This document shows, piece after piece, positions 1 to 6,119 of a stretch of 7,670 bases of DNA. Under the pieces are notes generated by a model that was not told where the DNA came from, did not search any database, and saw nothing but the letters and a program-made list of their open reading frames with translations. A program made the translations under genes and the position numbers. Every line of letters starts with the position of its first letter. Positions within the stretch are counted from its first letter, which is position 1. This stretch comes from Roseburia sp. (GTDB lineage Bacteria; Bacillota_A; Clostridia; Lachnospirales; Lachnospiraceae): assembly GCA_017547315.1 (NCBI GenBank), contig JAFYQA010000201.1, positions 1-7,670 on the forward strand, in the 5' to 3' direction.

Positions 1-202
1 AGAAAGCAGAGACCGAACCTTTTCCGTTCGTCCCTGCCACATGAATATATGATATATTTTTTTCCGGATGATTTAACTTCTCTAACATAATTTTGGTAAT
101 CTCATTACCCGTGAGATTACCAAATCTTCTACTATTCTGAATCCTATCCACTACTTCTTCGTAACTATATACTGTCCTTATCATATCTGTACCTTTACTC
201 AT
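1..202 (-). CDS. folC: Folylpolyglutamate synthase / dihydrofolate synthase, N-terminal part (runs off left edge)
   Basis: This is the first 67 codons of a FolC-type ligase, cut by the window edge. FolC adds glutamate to dihydropteroate or folates using ATP, in the cytoplasm. The sequence shows the Mur-ligase-like P-loop G57-T-N-G-K-G-S63, preceded by the family's typical lead-in: an alpha-helical start, a Leu-Glu-Lys-Leu helix, then IHVAGTNGKGS. An in-frame TAG lies two codons before the first ATG (206-208), so 202 is the most upstream ATG. A second ATG at Met7 (182-184) has AAAGG seven bases before it and is a good alternative start; the first ATG has only a weak, distant GGGAA. The gene follows the M18 peptidase gene on the same strand after about 117 bp, where I see no convincing terminator, so co-transcription is possible. 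Family identity is firm; the exact start is not. Confidence 0.9.
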   Translation of the reverse strand, partial: MSKGTDMIRTVYSYEEVVDRIQNSRRFGNLTGNEITKIMLEKLNHPEKNISYIHVAGTNGKGSVSAF

Positions 203-319
203 ACACTATGTTTATTTCCCACTAATCTGCAAATTTCGCACATCAAACACAATTCCTTACCTCTTTCTATTGCTTACGTATGCACAGTTCTCTGCAAGAC
301 ATTCCTTGTAAATTATATG

Positions 320-1597
320 CTACATGGTAAAGTAAGCTGTCACCAACTCCACCATATTCTGCTGGTCACATTCTGCCATTAATTCTCTTGCGGAATGCAT
401 TGCAAGTAAAGGAATTCCGATATCTACTGTCTTCACTGGTAATAACGCAGATGCAATGGAACCTAATGTACCACCGCCCATAACATCGGAACGATTCACG
501 AATTTCTGATAAGAAATCTCTTTTGCCTTACATATCTGCTCAATAATACTTACCACTTCACAATCTGTCGCATAAGATTGTGAACATGCTTCTTTGATGC
601 AAAGTCCTTTTCCTAAAACCGGCTTATTGGTTGGGTCCATTTTGCCTGCATAGTTTGGATGTAAGCCGTGTGCTACGTCCACAGATAAAATCATACTGTT
701 ATAAATAGTTGCATCCACTTCTTCTTTACCTGTTTCACGTAAAATACGACCTATCATATCATGAAGTAAAATTGACGCTGCCCCTTGTTTTGAGCGGCTA
801 CCAATCTCTTCATGATCAAAAAGCGCAATCATATTCATACCATCTGTACGTTTACTGTTAATCACAGCAGATACCAATGCTGCACATGAATTCAAATTAT
901 CCAAACGTGGTGCTGAAATTAATTCATCCTTTAATCCTACCAACTGTGGTTTTTCGTCACAGAACACTGTAAGTTCATAATCTAAAATATCTTCTTTTGC
1001 AACACCAAGTTCTTCTGCCACAAAATCCATAAAATATGCTCCGTCCTGCTCACTGCCTAATAAACCTGCAATTGGAAGCAATTCGGTCTGTTTATTTAAC
1101 TCCACGCCTTTATTCACCTCACGATTCATATGAATCGCAAGATTTGGAATGGTAATATTCTTCTTCGAAATAAACTGACGTACTTGTGGATGGAACACAT
1201 CTTCACTACGGACTACAACACGACCTGCCACACCAAGCGGACGATCTAACCATGTATTTAAAATTGCTCCTCCATATACTTCAATGTTAATCTGAGCATA
1301 ACCATTATTTTTCATATCACACGCTGGTTTGATACGCAAACATGGAAAATCTGTATGTGCTGCTGCAATGCGAACTGCAGGCTCTTTCGTACCCCACACT
1401 TGTGGCAGTGTAAATGCAAATAATGTAGTATCATAATGGTTTATAACATACTTACCACCCATCTGAAGGTTCCATTTTTTGCCATAATCTAATTTTTCAA
1501 AACCAGCTTTTTCTAAACGTTCCTGACATGCAGAAACTGCATGTGCTGGTGATACACCTTTTTCTAATAAATCAAATAAAATCTGTGTCTCTGTCAT
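320..1597 (-). CDS. M18 family aminopeptidase (aspartyl aminopeptidase type)
   Basis: A 425-residue zinc aminopeptidase of family M18, a cytoplasmic exopeptidase that removes N-terminal residues from peptides, with acidic residues preferred by many members. The metal-site motifs are all present and in order: His81 in HTDFP with Asp83 beside it, Asp233 in RLDN, Glu263-Glu264 in DHEEIGS, Asp307 in SVDVAH, and His401 in the C-terminal MHSARE. The region around 100-230 fits the family's inserted dimerisation domain. Length matches the usual 420-480. There is no signal peptide or membrane segment. The ATG at 1597 has AAAGGA nine bases upstream. The gene diverges from the plus-strand gene at 1817, and a sigma-A-like promoter candidate lies at 1660-1688. 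Bacterial members are often called apeB, but I leave the symbol blank because subfamily and substrate cannot be read from sequence. Confidence 0.95.
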   Translation of the reverse strand: MTETQILFDLLEKGVSPAHAVSACQERLEKAGFEKLDYGKKWNLQMGGKYVINHYDTTLFAFTLPQVWGTKEPAVRIAAAHTDFPCLRIKPACDMKNNGYAQINIEVYGGAILNTWLDRPLGVAGRVVVRSEDVFHPQVRQFISKKNITIPNLAIHMNREVNKGVELNKQTELLPIAGLLGSEQDGAYFMDFVAEELGVAKEDILDYELTVFCDEKPQLVGLKDELISAPRLDNLNSCAALVSAVINSKRTDGMNMIALFDHEEIGSRSKQGAASILLHDMIGRILRETGKEEVDATIYNSMILSVDVAHGLHPNYAGKMDPTNKPVLGKGLCIKEACSQSYATDCEVVSIIEQICKAKEISYQKFVNRSDVMGGGTLGSIASALLPVKTVDIGIPLLAMHSARELMAECDQQNMVELVTAYFTM

Positions 1598-1659
1598 TTT
1601 TCTCTATCCTTTCTATAGCGCCGAACAGGATTTTATCCCTCAACAATTTGTAATCCGGC

Positions 1660-1688
1660 ATAATGTCTTCGCATCTTCTTAATCTCAA
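1660..1688 (-). promoter_or_regulatory. Candidate sigma-A promoter for the M18 aminopeptidase gene
   Basis: On the minus strand, TTGAGA (1683-1688) is separated by 17 bases from CATTAT (1660-1665). The -35 matches consensus at five of six positions and the -10 at four of six. It lies about 60 bases before the start codon. The -35 overlaps an AT-rich near-palindrome, AATTCGCAAATT (1687-1698). Seen by eye only. Confidence 0.4.
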
Positions 1689-1745
1689 TTCGCAAATTCT
1701 TAAAAATCTGCTTACACAAAACTATCATAACATAAAATGTAAAAC

Positions 1746-1774
1746 TTTAAAAGAATTCTAAACTATGTTACAAT
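1746..1774 (+). promoter_or_regulatory. Candidate extended -10 promoter for the DUF5721-like gene
   Basis: TACAAT (1769-1774) is preceded by TG one base upstream (1766-1767), an extended -10 arrangement. A weak -35, TTTAAA (1746-1751), sits 17 bases away. The start codon is 42 bases downstream, leaving room for a short leader with GAGG (1808-1811) five bases before the ATG. With the minus-strand candidate at 1660-1688 this makes a divergent promoter region. Confidence 0.5.
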
Positions 1775-1816
1775 ATTTTTATCCTTCGAAGGCAAGAAAA
1801 TTTTACCGAGGTTATT

Positions 1817-2320
1817 ATGATTGCATTAAAATTAGCAGAAGTCAGAGTATTTATGAATAAACTACTCTGTACCGAAACGTTTGACAATTTTTTACTACAG
1901 GAAGCAACGATACAAGGAAGTATCAGCTATCACATAGAAGGCACTCTACATAGAGACTTTTACTCTGAGGACGAACTAGAACAAGAACATCTAGGCGGTC
2001 TTAGTTTCATTCCTTATGGAAAAGTCCGTACACAATGTTTTGATTTAATCAAAGGAAAACGTACACCTTCTTTTTTTAAGTTCGTATTACTGCTTTCTCC
2101 TTCCAACTTAGAAAAAACCTTGCAACAGAGTGCATCTTCTCTCACAACTGCGGATGTGTCTGCTGCTTTTATTAATTTAAAATTCCAAAATAACAGTTTG
2201 CTTTTGACTACCGGTATTTCTTACCGGACCTTTACCGTTGATAAAAGCCTTGACCATGAATGGGACACTTTAATAAAAAAATTCCTCAAAAACCATGAAA
2301 TTGTTTTTGAGGAACTTTAG
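1817..2320 (+). CDS. DUF5721-like protein of unknown function
   Basis: A 167-residue soluble protein and the only plus-strand gene in the window. It resembles a family of Clostridia proteins that I recall as DUF5721; the name is from memory and the function is unknown. The N-terminus (1-30) is a helix-like segment of the form IALKLAEVRVFMNKLL followed by ETFDNFLLQEA. The middle, about 33-95, is beta-rich with a Ser-Phe-Ile-Pro-Tyr-Gly stretch and a basic loop KGKRTPSFFKF. The C-terminus, 125-167, is amphipathic and acidic at its very end. No signal peptide, membrane segment, metal motif or catalytic signature is visible. The start is supported by GAGG five bases upstream and an extended -10 promoter candidate. 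Its last codons also encode the terminator hairpin of the convergent carD gene, and its own terminator lies just downstream. The only functional hint is its neighbours, the M18 peptidase and carD, which is weak. Confidence 0.85.
   Translation: MIALKLAEVRVFMNKLLCTETFDNFLLQEATIQGSISYHIEGTLHRDFYSEDELEQEHLGGLSFIPYGKVRTQCFDLIKGKRTPSFFKFVLLLSPSNLEKTLQQSASSLTTADVSAAFINLKFQNNSLLLTTGISYRTFTVDKSLDHEWDTLIKKFLKNHEIVFEEL
2275..2314 (-). terminator. Intrinsic terminator for carD, inside the 3' end of the convergent gene
   Basis: A perfect 12-bp inverted repeat, TTCCTCAAAAAC (2282-2293) and GTTTTTGAGGAA (2303-2314), encloses a nine-base loop. Read on the minus strand it is followed at once by seven T (2281 down to 2275), the classical intrinsic terminator form. 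On the plus strand no T-run follows. It lies about 60 bases after the carD stop and is made of sense codons of the plus-strand gene. Confidence 0.8.
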
Positions 2321-2338
2321 CCGTTCGTATAAAATTAG

Positions 2339-2378
2339 CAGGTGGAATGAAGTAAGAATCCTCATTCCACCTGTTTTT
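2339..2378 (+). terminator. Intrinsic terminator for the DUF5721-like gene, reaching the carD stop codon
   Basis: A perfect 12-bp stem, CAGGTGGAATGA (2339-2350) with TCATTCCACCTG (2362-2373), has an 11-base loop and is followed on the plus strand by TTTTT (2374-2378). The last two T are part of the complement of the carD stop codon (2377-2379). On the minus strand the hairpin is followed only by CTAATTTTAT, so any action there would be weaker. Confidence 0.85.
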
Positions 2379-2877
2379 ACATCTCAATACGTTCTTTGAT
2401 ATAAGCTAACACTTCTGTTTTAGGTATTCCAAGCGTTAGGGAAAGTTCACTATAAAGTTCATTCTCCGCTGCTTTTAAATACTTCTCATCCAAAGCTGTC
2501 ACTTTCTTGCCTTGTGCGGTTCGCTCTTTCTTACGAAAATACAATGTTTTAATCATACGAACCCACTCATTATAATCGCAGGTTCTTATAGCCTCTTTAT
2601 ACATTGCCTCTCGCTGCTTATCATTATCCACCCACATCTGCTCAATTTCAGGCATCTGTTGGATTAGTTCTTCTGCCGCTTCCCTTGTTATAACCTTACG
2701 CATAACCACTTTATCATTGTCAGTTGGCACATAAATCTTGCCTGAACCATTTTCAAGTTGGCGAAGTACATAATAAAGTCTGTCCTTACTTGCCCCTGGT
2801 ATATCCACCTGCGAAATATCCTCCACCTGACATACCCCTTTGCTTCCATACACAATGTATTCACCAATTTCAAACAT
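2377..2877 (-). CDS. CarD family transcriptional regulator
   Basis: A 166-residue CarD/CdnL/TRCF-type protein. Members bind the RNA polymerase beta subunit through the N-terminal RID domain and influence open-complex stability at promoters; this is known for mycobacterial and myxobacterial relatives. Here the RID domain covers about residues 1-60, starting MFEIGEYIVYGSKGVC with the later GKIYVPTDN strand. A helical C-terminal domain (about 65-166) follows, with Trp82 near its start, where other CarD proteins carry a DNA-contacting tryptophan (alignment by eye). The ATG at 2877 is preceded by AAAGGAG, with a longish spacing of 12 bases after GGAG. A promoter candidate lies at 2955-2984 and a strong terminator downstream, so it is probably a single-gene unit. 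Whether it acts globally or on few promoters in this organism cannot be told. Confidence 0.92.
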   Translation of the reverse strand: MFEIGEYIVYGSKGVCQVEDISQVDIPGASKDRLYYVLRQLENGSGKIYVPTDNDKVVMRKVITREAAEELIQQMPEIEQMWVDNDKQREAMYKEAIRTCDYNEWVRMIKTLYFRKKERTAQGKKVTALDEKYLKAAENELYSELSLTLGIPKTEVLAYIKERIEM

Positions 2878-2954
2878 ATCGTCTACTGACTCCTTTCTAA
2901 ACTAAGTTACAACAAACGCAACTTCTACAGATGTTATCACACTTTATATTCTAT

Positions 2955-2984
2955 ATATTAACATCTTTCTCTTTGAAATGTCAG
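2955..2984 (-). promoter_or_regulatory. Candidate sigma-A promoter for carD
   Basis: On the minus strand, CTGACA (2979-2984) is followed after 18 bases by TAATAT (2955-2960), with TG one base before the -10. The -35 matches at five of six positions. A further TAGAAT at 2948-2953 could be an alternative -10. The leader would be about 70 bases. Confidence 0.45.
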
Positions 2985-3107
2985 TAAATTGTTTGTCTTT
3001 CACTTAATTTTATGAAAACTACACAATATCTGGCTATCCGATATTTGGTTATTTTTTCTACCTTTTATTTATAGATTCTATTTCTTAACATTTTGGAAAT
3101 CACATAT

Positions 3108-3131
3108 AAAAAGACACCTGCTTACCGGTGT
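3108..3131 (-). terminator. Candidate intrinsic terminator after ilvN
   Basis: On the minus strand a 5-bp stem, ACACC with GGTGT (plus-strand 3114-3118 and 3127-3131), is followed by C and then five T (3112 down to 3108). It starts about 30 bases after the ilvN stop. The stem is short for a terminator. A second, mutually exclusive 7-bp stem (TGCTTAC 3119-3125 with GTAAGCA 3138-3144) uses the same loop bases. Confidence 0.5.
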
Positions 3132-3160
3132 ACTTATGTAAGCAAATGCCTTTTAAACTA

Positions 3161-3670
3161 TTATCGATTACTTGTACTGATGGATTCAATCGCAACTGCA
3201 CCACCACGTACTACTTCAATATACTTGTAATTAGTACTCAGCAGTCTAATTAAATCATTATTCTTGCTCTCAGTCAGCATACATTCTAATAACACACTGT
3301 CTGGTCCCACATCTACCACTCTGACATGGCCATGTTCATCAAATGTCTTTGCAATCTGAAATACTTCTGATTTCTGTGAAGCATCAATTTTTGTTACCTT
3401 AACAAATAAAATCTCCTTCATGTGAATCGGTACATTTGTAAGGTCCATTACTTTGATTACTTCAATCATGCTGTTCAACTGTTTCTTAATCTGCTCAAAA
3501 GTCACATCGTTACTTTTTACACAGATTGTCATACGAGACACCGTCTCATCCTCTGCGGTGCCAACAGTCAAACTTTGCAAGTTATAACATTTACCTGAAA
3601 AAAGTCCAGCAACTTTTGCTAATACACCCACCTGATTTTCTACATAAAGCGCAATCCATCTATCCCTCAT
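3161..3670 (-). CDS. ilvN: Acetolactate (acetohydroxyacid) synthase small, regulatory subunit
   Basis: A 169-residue regulatory subunit that binds the catalytic subunit IlvB, raises its activity and usually confers valine feedback inhibition. An N-terminal ACT domain (about 2-75) carries the family pattern: ALYVENQVGVLAKVAGLFS, then NLQSLTVGTAEDETVSRMTI. The C-terminal domain (about 78-160) has IDASQKSEVFQIAKTFD and the closing SIS-type tail. Length matches the usual 160-175. I chose the ATG at 3670 because AAGGAGA precedes it with about 9-10 bases of spacing. A frame extension begins at a TTG at 3679, but that codon sits one base after GGAG and cannot use it. The gene follows ilvB by about 102 bp on the same strand. 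The symbol ilvH would fit equally well. Confidence 0.95.
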   Translation of the reverse strand: MRDRWIALYVENQVGVLAKVAGLFSGKCYNLQSLTVGTAEDETVSRMTICVKSNDVTFEQIKKQLNSMIEVIKVMDLTNVPIHMKEILFVKVTKIDASQKSEVFQIAKTFDEHGHVRVVDVGPDSVLLECMLTESKNNDLIRLLSTNYKYIEVVRGGAVAIESISTSNR

Positions 3671-3772
3671 GTTAGTCAATCTCCTTTTCCACTCAATTTC
3701 TCACTTCGAACTATTTAAGTTTCCTCTTTTCAGACTACGTGGTCTTAAACCCACTCATTTTTGCAGTCCTCA

Positions 3773-5494
3773 TTATTTCAAGATCATCTCACTCATCGGA
3801 TTACCGCCCTTCACCATTGGAAGAACCAGTTCTTCAGAAGAAATAATAAATTCGATTACCGTTGGAGTGGAGTTATTGGCTTTCGCCTGCTCTAATGCTG
3901 CTTCAATATCCTCTGTTTTCTCTACACGAATACCTAATGCACCATAGCTTTCTGCCCATTTTACAAAATCCGGTTCGTATGGCGGACAAAGCTCGCTTGG
4001 TCCCTTACAATTAGCAGGACAACTTCTTCTGCGACGCAGACAAGTGGCCTCGTAACGTTCTCCGTAGAATAACTGCTGCATCTGACGAACCATTCCCAAA
4101 TACTGATTATTCAATAAGATTACGATAACCGGAGCTTCCTGCACCATCGCAGTCGCCATCTCCTGCATATTCATCTGGAAACCACCATCGCCGGTAACAC
4201 AGATAACTGTCTTATCACGATTCGCAATCTTAGCACCTAATGCTGCCGGGAAACCAAATCCCATCGTACCAAGACCACCAGAAGTAATCATACGATGCTT
4301 GTCCGTAATATTTAAATACTGCGTAGCCCACATCTGATTCTGTCCTACGTCAGTTACATAAATCGCCTCATCAAAGACCTTATTCACACCTTCCATAATC
4401 ATCTGTGGTGTCATACCATGGTCACGACTCATCTCTAATGGATTCTCCGCATCCCATGCATTAATCTGCGCCTGCCACTCAGCAGTATCTTTTGCCTCTG
4501 CCCACTCTACTAAATGTGTCAGAGCAAGCTTCGCATCTGATACAATTGGAATATCTACGACAACATTTCGAGATATAGACGCCGTATCTACGTCAATATG
4601 TACAATCTTTGCTTTCGGTGCAAACTCATTCAAATCACCTGTAATACGGTCATTGAAACGAGTTCCTATTGAGAACAACAAGTCACATTCACTAACCGCT
4701 TTATTCGAAGCATATTTTCCATGCATACCTGTATTACCAATGTACAATGGGTGGTTCGTAGGAAGCACACCTTTTCCCATAATCGTGGTAACTACCGGAA
4801 TGTTCATCTTTTCTACAAATTCCTGGAACTCCTTGCTGGCTTTTGCTGCCAAAACACCGCCACCTGCAAGAATCAATGGACGTTTTGCATCTTCTAATAA
4901 ACGATAACCTTTTTTTAGCTGACCAATATGTACCGTCTTAATCGGCTTATAGCTTCGAATATTCACTTCCTTTGGATACTCTGCTGGCCCCATAGCAGTC
5001 TGAATATCTTTCGGCAGGTCAATTAAAACAGGTCCCGGTTTACCGGTACTTGCAATGTGAAAAGCCATCTTAATAATCTTACCAAGTTCTGCTCGATCAT
5101 GAACCGTTACACCGTACTTGGTAATACTTCTCGTCATACCAACAATATCTACTTCCTGAAAAGCATCATTACCAATCAGATTACGAGGAACCTGACCTGT
5201 AAAGCACACCAACGGAATATTGTCATAATGTGCATCTGCAAGACCTGTCATAATATTTGTCGCACCCGGTCCGCTCGTAACCAAACATACCCCTACTTTT
5301 CCGGTAGACTTCGCATAACCTTCTGCAGCATGAATCAATCCCTGCTCATGTCTTGGAAGCACCACATCAATCGTTCCCTGTTTATATAATTCATCAAAAA
5401 GGTCTGTAACCGTACCGCCCGGATAACCAAAAACGGTATCTACCCCTTCTTCCATTAACGCTTTAACAAATAATTCTCTTCCTGCTATACTCAT
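3773..5494 (-). CDS. ilvB: Acetolactate (acetohydroxyacid) synthase large, catalytic subunit
   Basis: A 573-residue ThDP- and FAD-dependent enzyme that condenses two pyruvates to acetolactate, or pyruvate with 2-oxobutyrate, the first common step to valine, leucine and isoleucine. The N-terminal ThDP (PYR) domain covers about 1-165, with FGYPGG and the catalytic Glu50 in RHEQG. The central FAD domain is about 185-345, with SIGTRFNDRITG. The C-terminal ThDP (PP) domain is about 365-550, with the metal/diphosphate motif GDG at 435-437 closing at Asn462-Asn463. Between YGERYEAT and PDFVKWAESYG lies a roughly 20-residue Cys- and Arg-rich insert with Cys485, 492, 496 and 503. Total length is normal for the family. 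AAAGG lies ten bases before the ATG. It starts only 23 bp after dfrA, so it is very likely co-transcribed with it, and its partner ilvN follows. Confidence 0.97.
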   Translation of the reverse strand: MSIAGRELFVKALMEEGVDTVFGYPGGTVTDLFDELYKQGTIDVVLPRHEQGLIHAAEGYAKSTGKVGVCLVTSGPGATNIMTGLADAHYDNIPLVCFTGQVPRNLIGNDAFQEVDIVGMTRSITKYGVTVHDRAELGKIIKMAFHIASTGKPGPVLIDLPKDIQTAMGPAEYPKEVNIRSYKPIKTVHIGQLKKGYRLLEDAKRPLILAGGGVLAAKASKEFQEFVEKMNIPVVTTIMGKGVLPTNHPLYIGNTGMHGKYASNKAVSECDLLFSIGTRFNDRITGDLNEFAPKAKIVHIDVDTASISRNVVVDIPIVSDAKLALTHLVEWAEAKDTAEWQAQINAWDAENPLEMSRDHGMTPQMIMEGVNKVFDEAIYVTDVGQNQMWATQYLNITDKHRMITSGGLGTMGFGFPAALGAKIANRDKTVICVTGDGGFQMNMQEMATAMVQEAPVIVILLNNQYLGMVRQMQQLFYGERYEATCLRRRRSCPANCKGPSELCPPYEPDFVKWAESYGALGIRVEKTEDIEAALEQAKANNSTPTVIEFIISSEELVLPMVKGGNPMSEMILK

Positions 5495-5517
5495 ATATTT
5501 TACGCCTTTCGTAAAAA

Positions 5518-6009
5518 TTATTTCACACGCTCATATTTGTAAAAATAATACTCTAAATCAAAGTATGTCTGTTCTTCACTATCTGCTGTAATCTTCCATT
5601 CTGGAAGTTCGTCTAAATTTGGGAAATATGCATCTGCATCATAAGCAAACTCTACCTTCGTAATATGTGCCACATCACATTCATCCAATAGCTGACGGTA
5701 AATTGTCTCACCACCTATGACATAAATATCCTCGCTTGGATACTTTTTCAACTCTTCACGAAGGTCTTCTAAAGAATGTAATACAATTGCATCCTTCACC
5801 TGATAATTCTTATCTCTCGTCAACACAATATTCGTTCTATTCTTAAGTGGAAGTCCGTTTGGAAAACTCTCCAATGTCTTTCTGCCCATTACCACAACTT
5901 TTCCTGTCGTAGTCTCGCGGAAAAACTTCTGGTCTGCCGGAATCTTCACTAATAATTGATTTTTATTACCGATTGCCCAATTCTGATCAACTGCTGCAAT
6001 TAAATTCAT
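5518..6009 (-). CDS. folA: Dihydrofolate reductase
   Basis: A 163-residue DHFR that reduces dihydrofolate to tetrahydrofolate with NADPH in the cytoplasm, regenerating the cofactor consumed by ThyA. Seen: the start MNLIAAVDQNWAIGN, the catalytic acid Asp26 in IPADQKFF, the NADPH-binding VVVMGRKTLESFP (38-50), the second NADPH segment NIVLTRD (60-66), IYVIGGETIYRQLL (95-108) with its Gly-Gly pair, and a C-terminal beta strand. The position that is Trp22 in the E. coli enzyme is Val21 here. Length is typical. AGGAGAG sits about eight bases before the ATG. thyA lies upstream on the same strand after a 110-bp gap with a large hairpin, and ilvB starts 23 bp downstream. The gene is also often named dfrA; the context marks it as a chromosomal housekeeping copy. 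Confidence 0.97.
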   Translation of the reverse strand: MNLIAAVDQNWAIGNKNQLLVKIPADQKFFRETTTGKVVVMGRKTLESFPNGLPLKNRTNIVLTRDKNYQVKDAIVLHSLEDLREELKKYPSEDIYVIGGETIYRQLLDECDVAHITKVEFAYDADAYFPNLDELPEWKITADSEEQTYFDLEYYFYKYERVK

Positions 6010-6043
6010 GTTCTATGCTCTCCTTCTACTCTCGTTGCACTCT

Positions 6044-6104
6044 AATATCCTAATATTCAGATCTGTTTTCTGCCAGCAGAAACAGTTCTGACTGTCAGGA
6101 TATT
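6044..6104 (-). other. Large intercistronic hairpin between thyA and folA
   Basis: A 61-base imperfect palindrome. The outer 8-bp stem AATATCCT (6044-6051) with AGGATATT (6097-6104) is perfect. Then comes a symmetric 6 by 6 internal loop (6052-6057 and 6091-6096). The inner stem pairs CAGA (6058-6061) with TCTG (6087-6090), has one T-T mismatch, pairs CTGTTT (6063-6068) with AAACAG (6080-6085), has a bulged T, and pairs CTG with CAG around a four-base loop. No T-run follows on the minus strand, so it is not a normal terminator. It could stabilise or process the transcript, or be a dispersed repeat. Confidence 0.6.
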
Positions 6105-6119
6105 CTCGTCGCTTATCGC

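Noticed and set aside
271..284. Near-palindrome TGCTTACGTATGCA between the M18 peptidase gene and folC
   Set aside because: It is a 14-base imperfect palindrome with one mismatched pair, single copy, with no promoter around it; chance is the simplest explanation.
2688..2873. 61-residue minus-strand frame inside carD
   Set aside because: It is an alternate frame of the CarD coding sequence with no independent ribosome binding site or recognisable content.
3025..3060. Plus-strand terminator in the ilvN-carD spacer
   Set aside because: AATATC/GATATT is a 6-bp AT-rich stem, and the TTTTTT comes several bases later. No plus-strand gene precedes it.
3671..3679. TTG start for ilvN that would add three residues
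   Set aside because: The TTG lies one base after GGAG, too close for initiation, while the ATG at 3670 has an AGGAG with normal spacing and gives the usual ACT-domain start.
3671..3772. Attenuator or hairpin in the ilvB-ilvN gap
   Set aside because: TTTAAG (3714-3719) can pair with CTTAAA (3744-3749) around a 4-bp inner stem, but it is weak, has no T-run, and contains only a 7-codon ATG frame without a run of branched-chain codons.
4653..5389. Plus-strand open frames opposite ilvB
   Set aside because: They lie antisense to a fully conserved IlvB frame, have no ribosome binding sites, and encode nothing recognisable.
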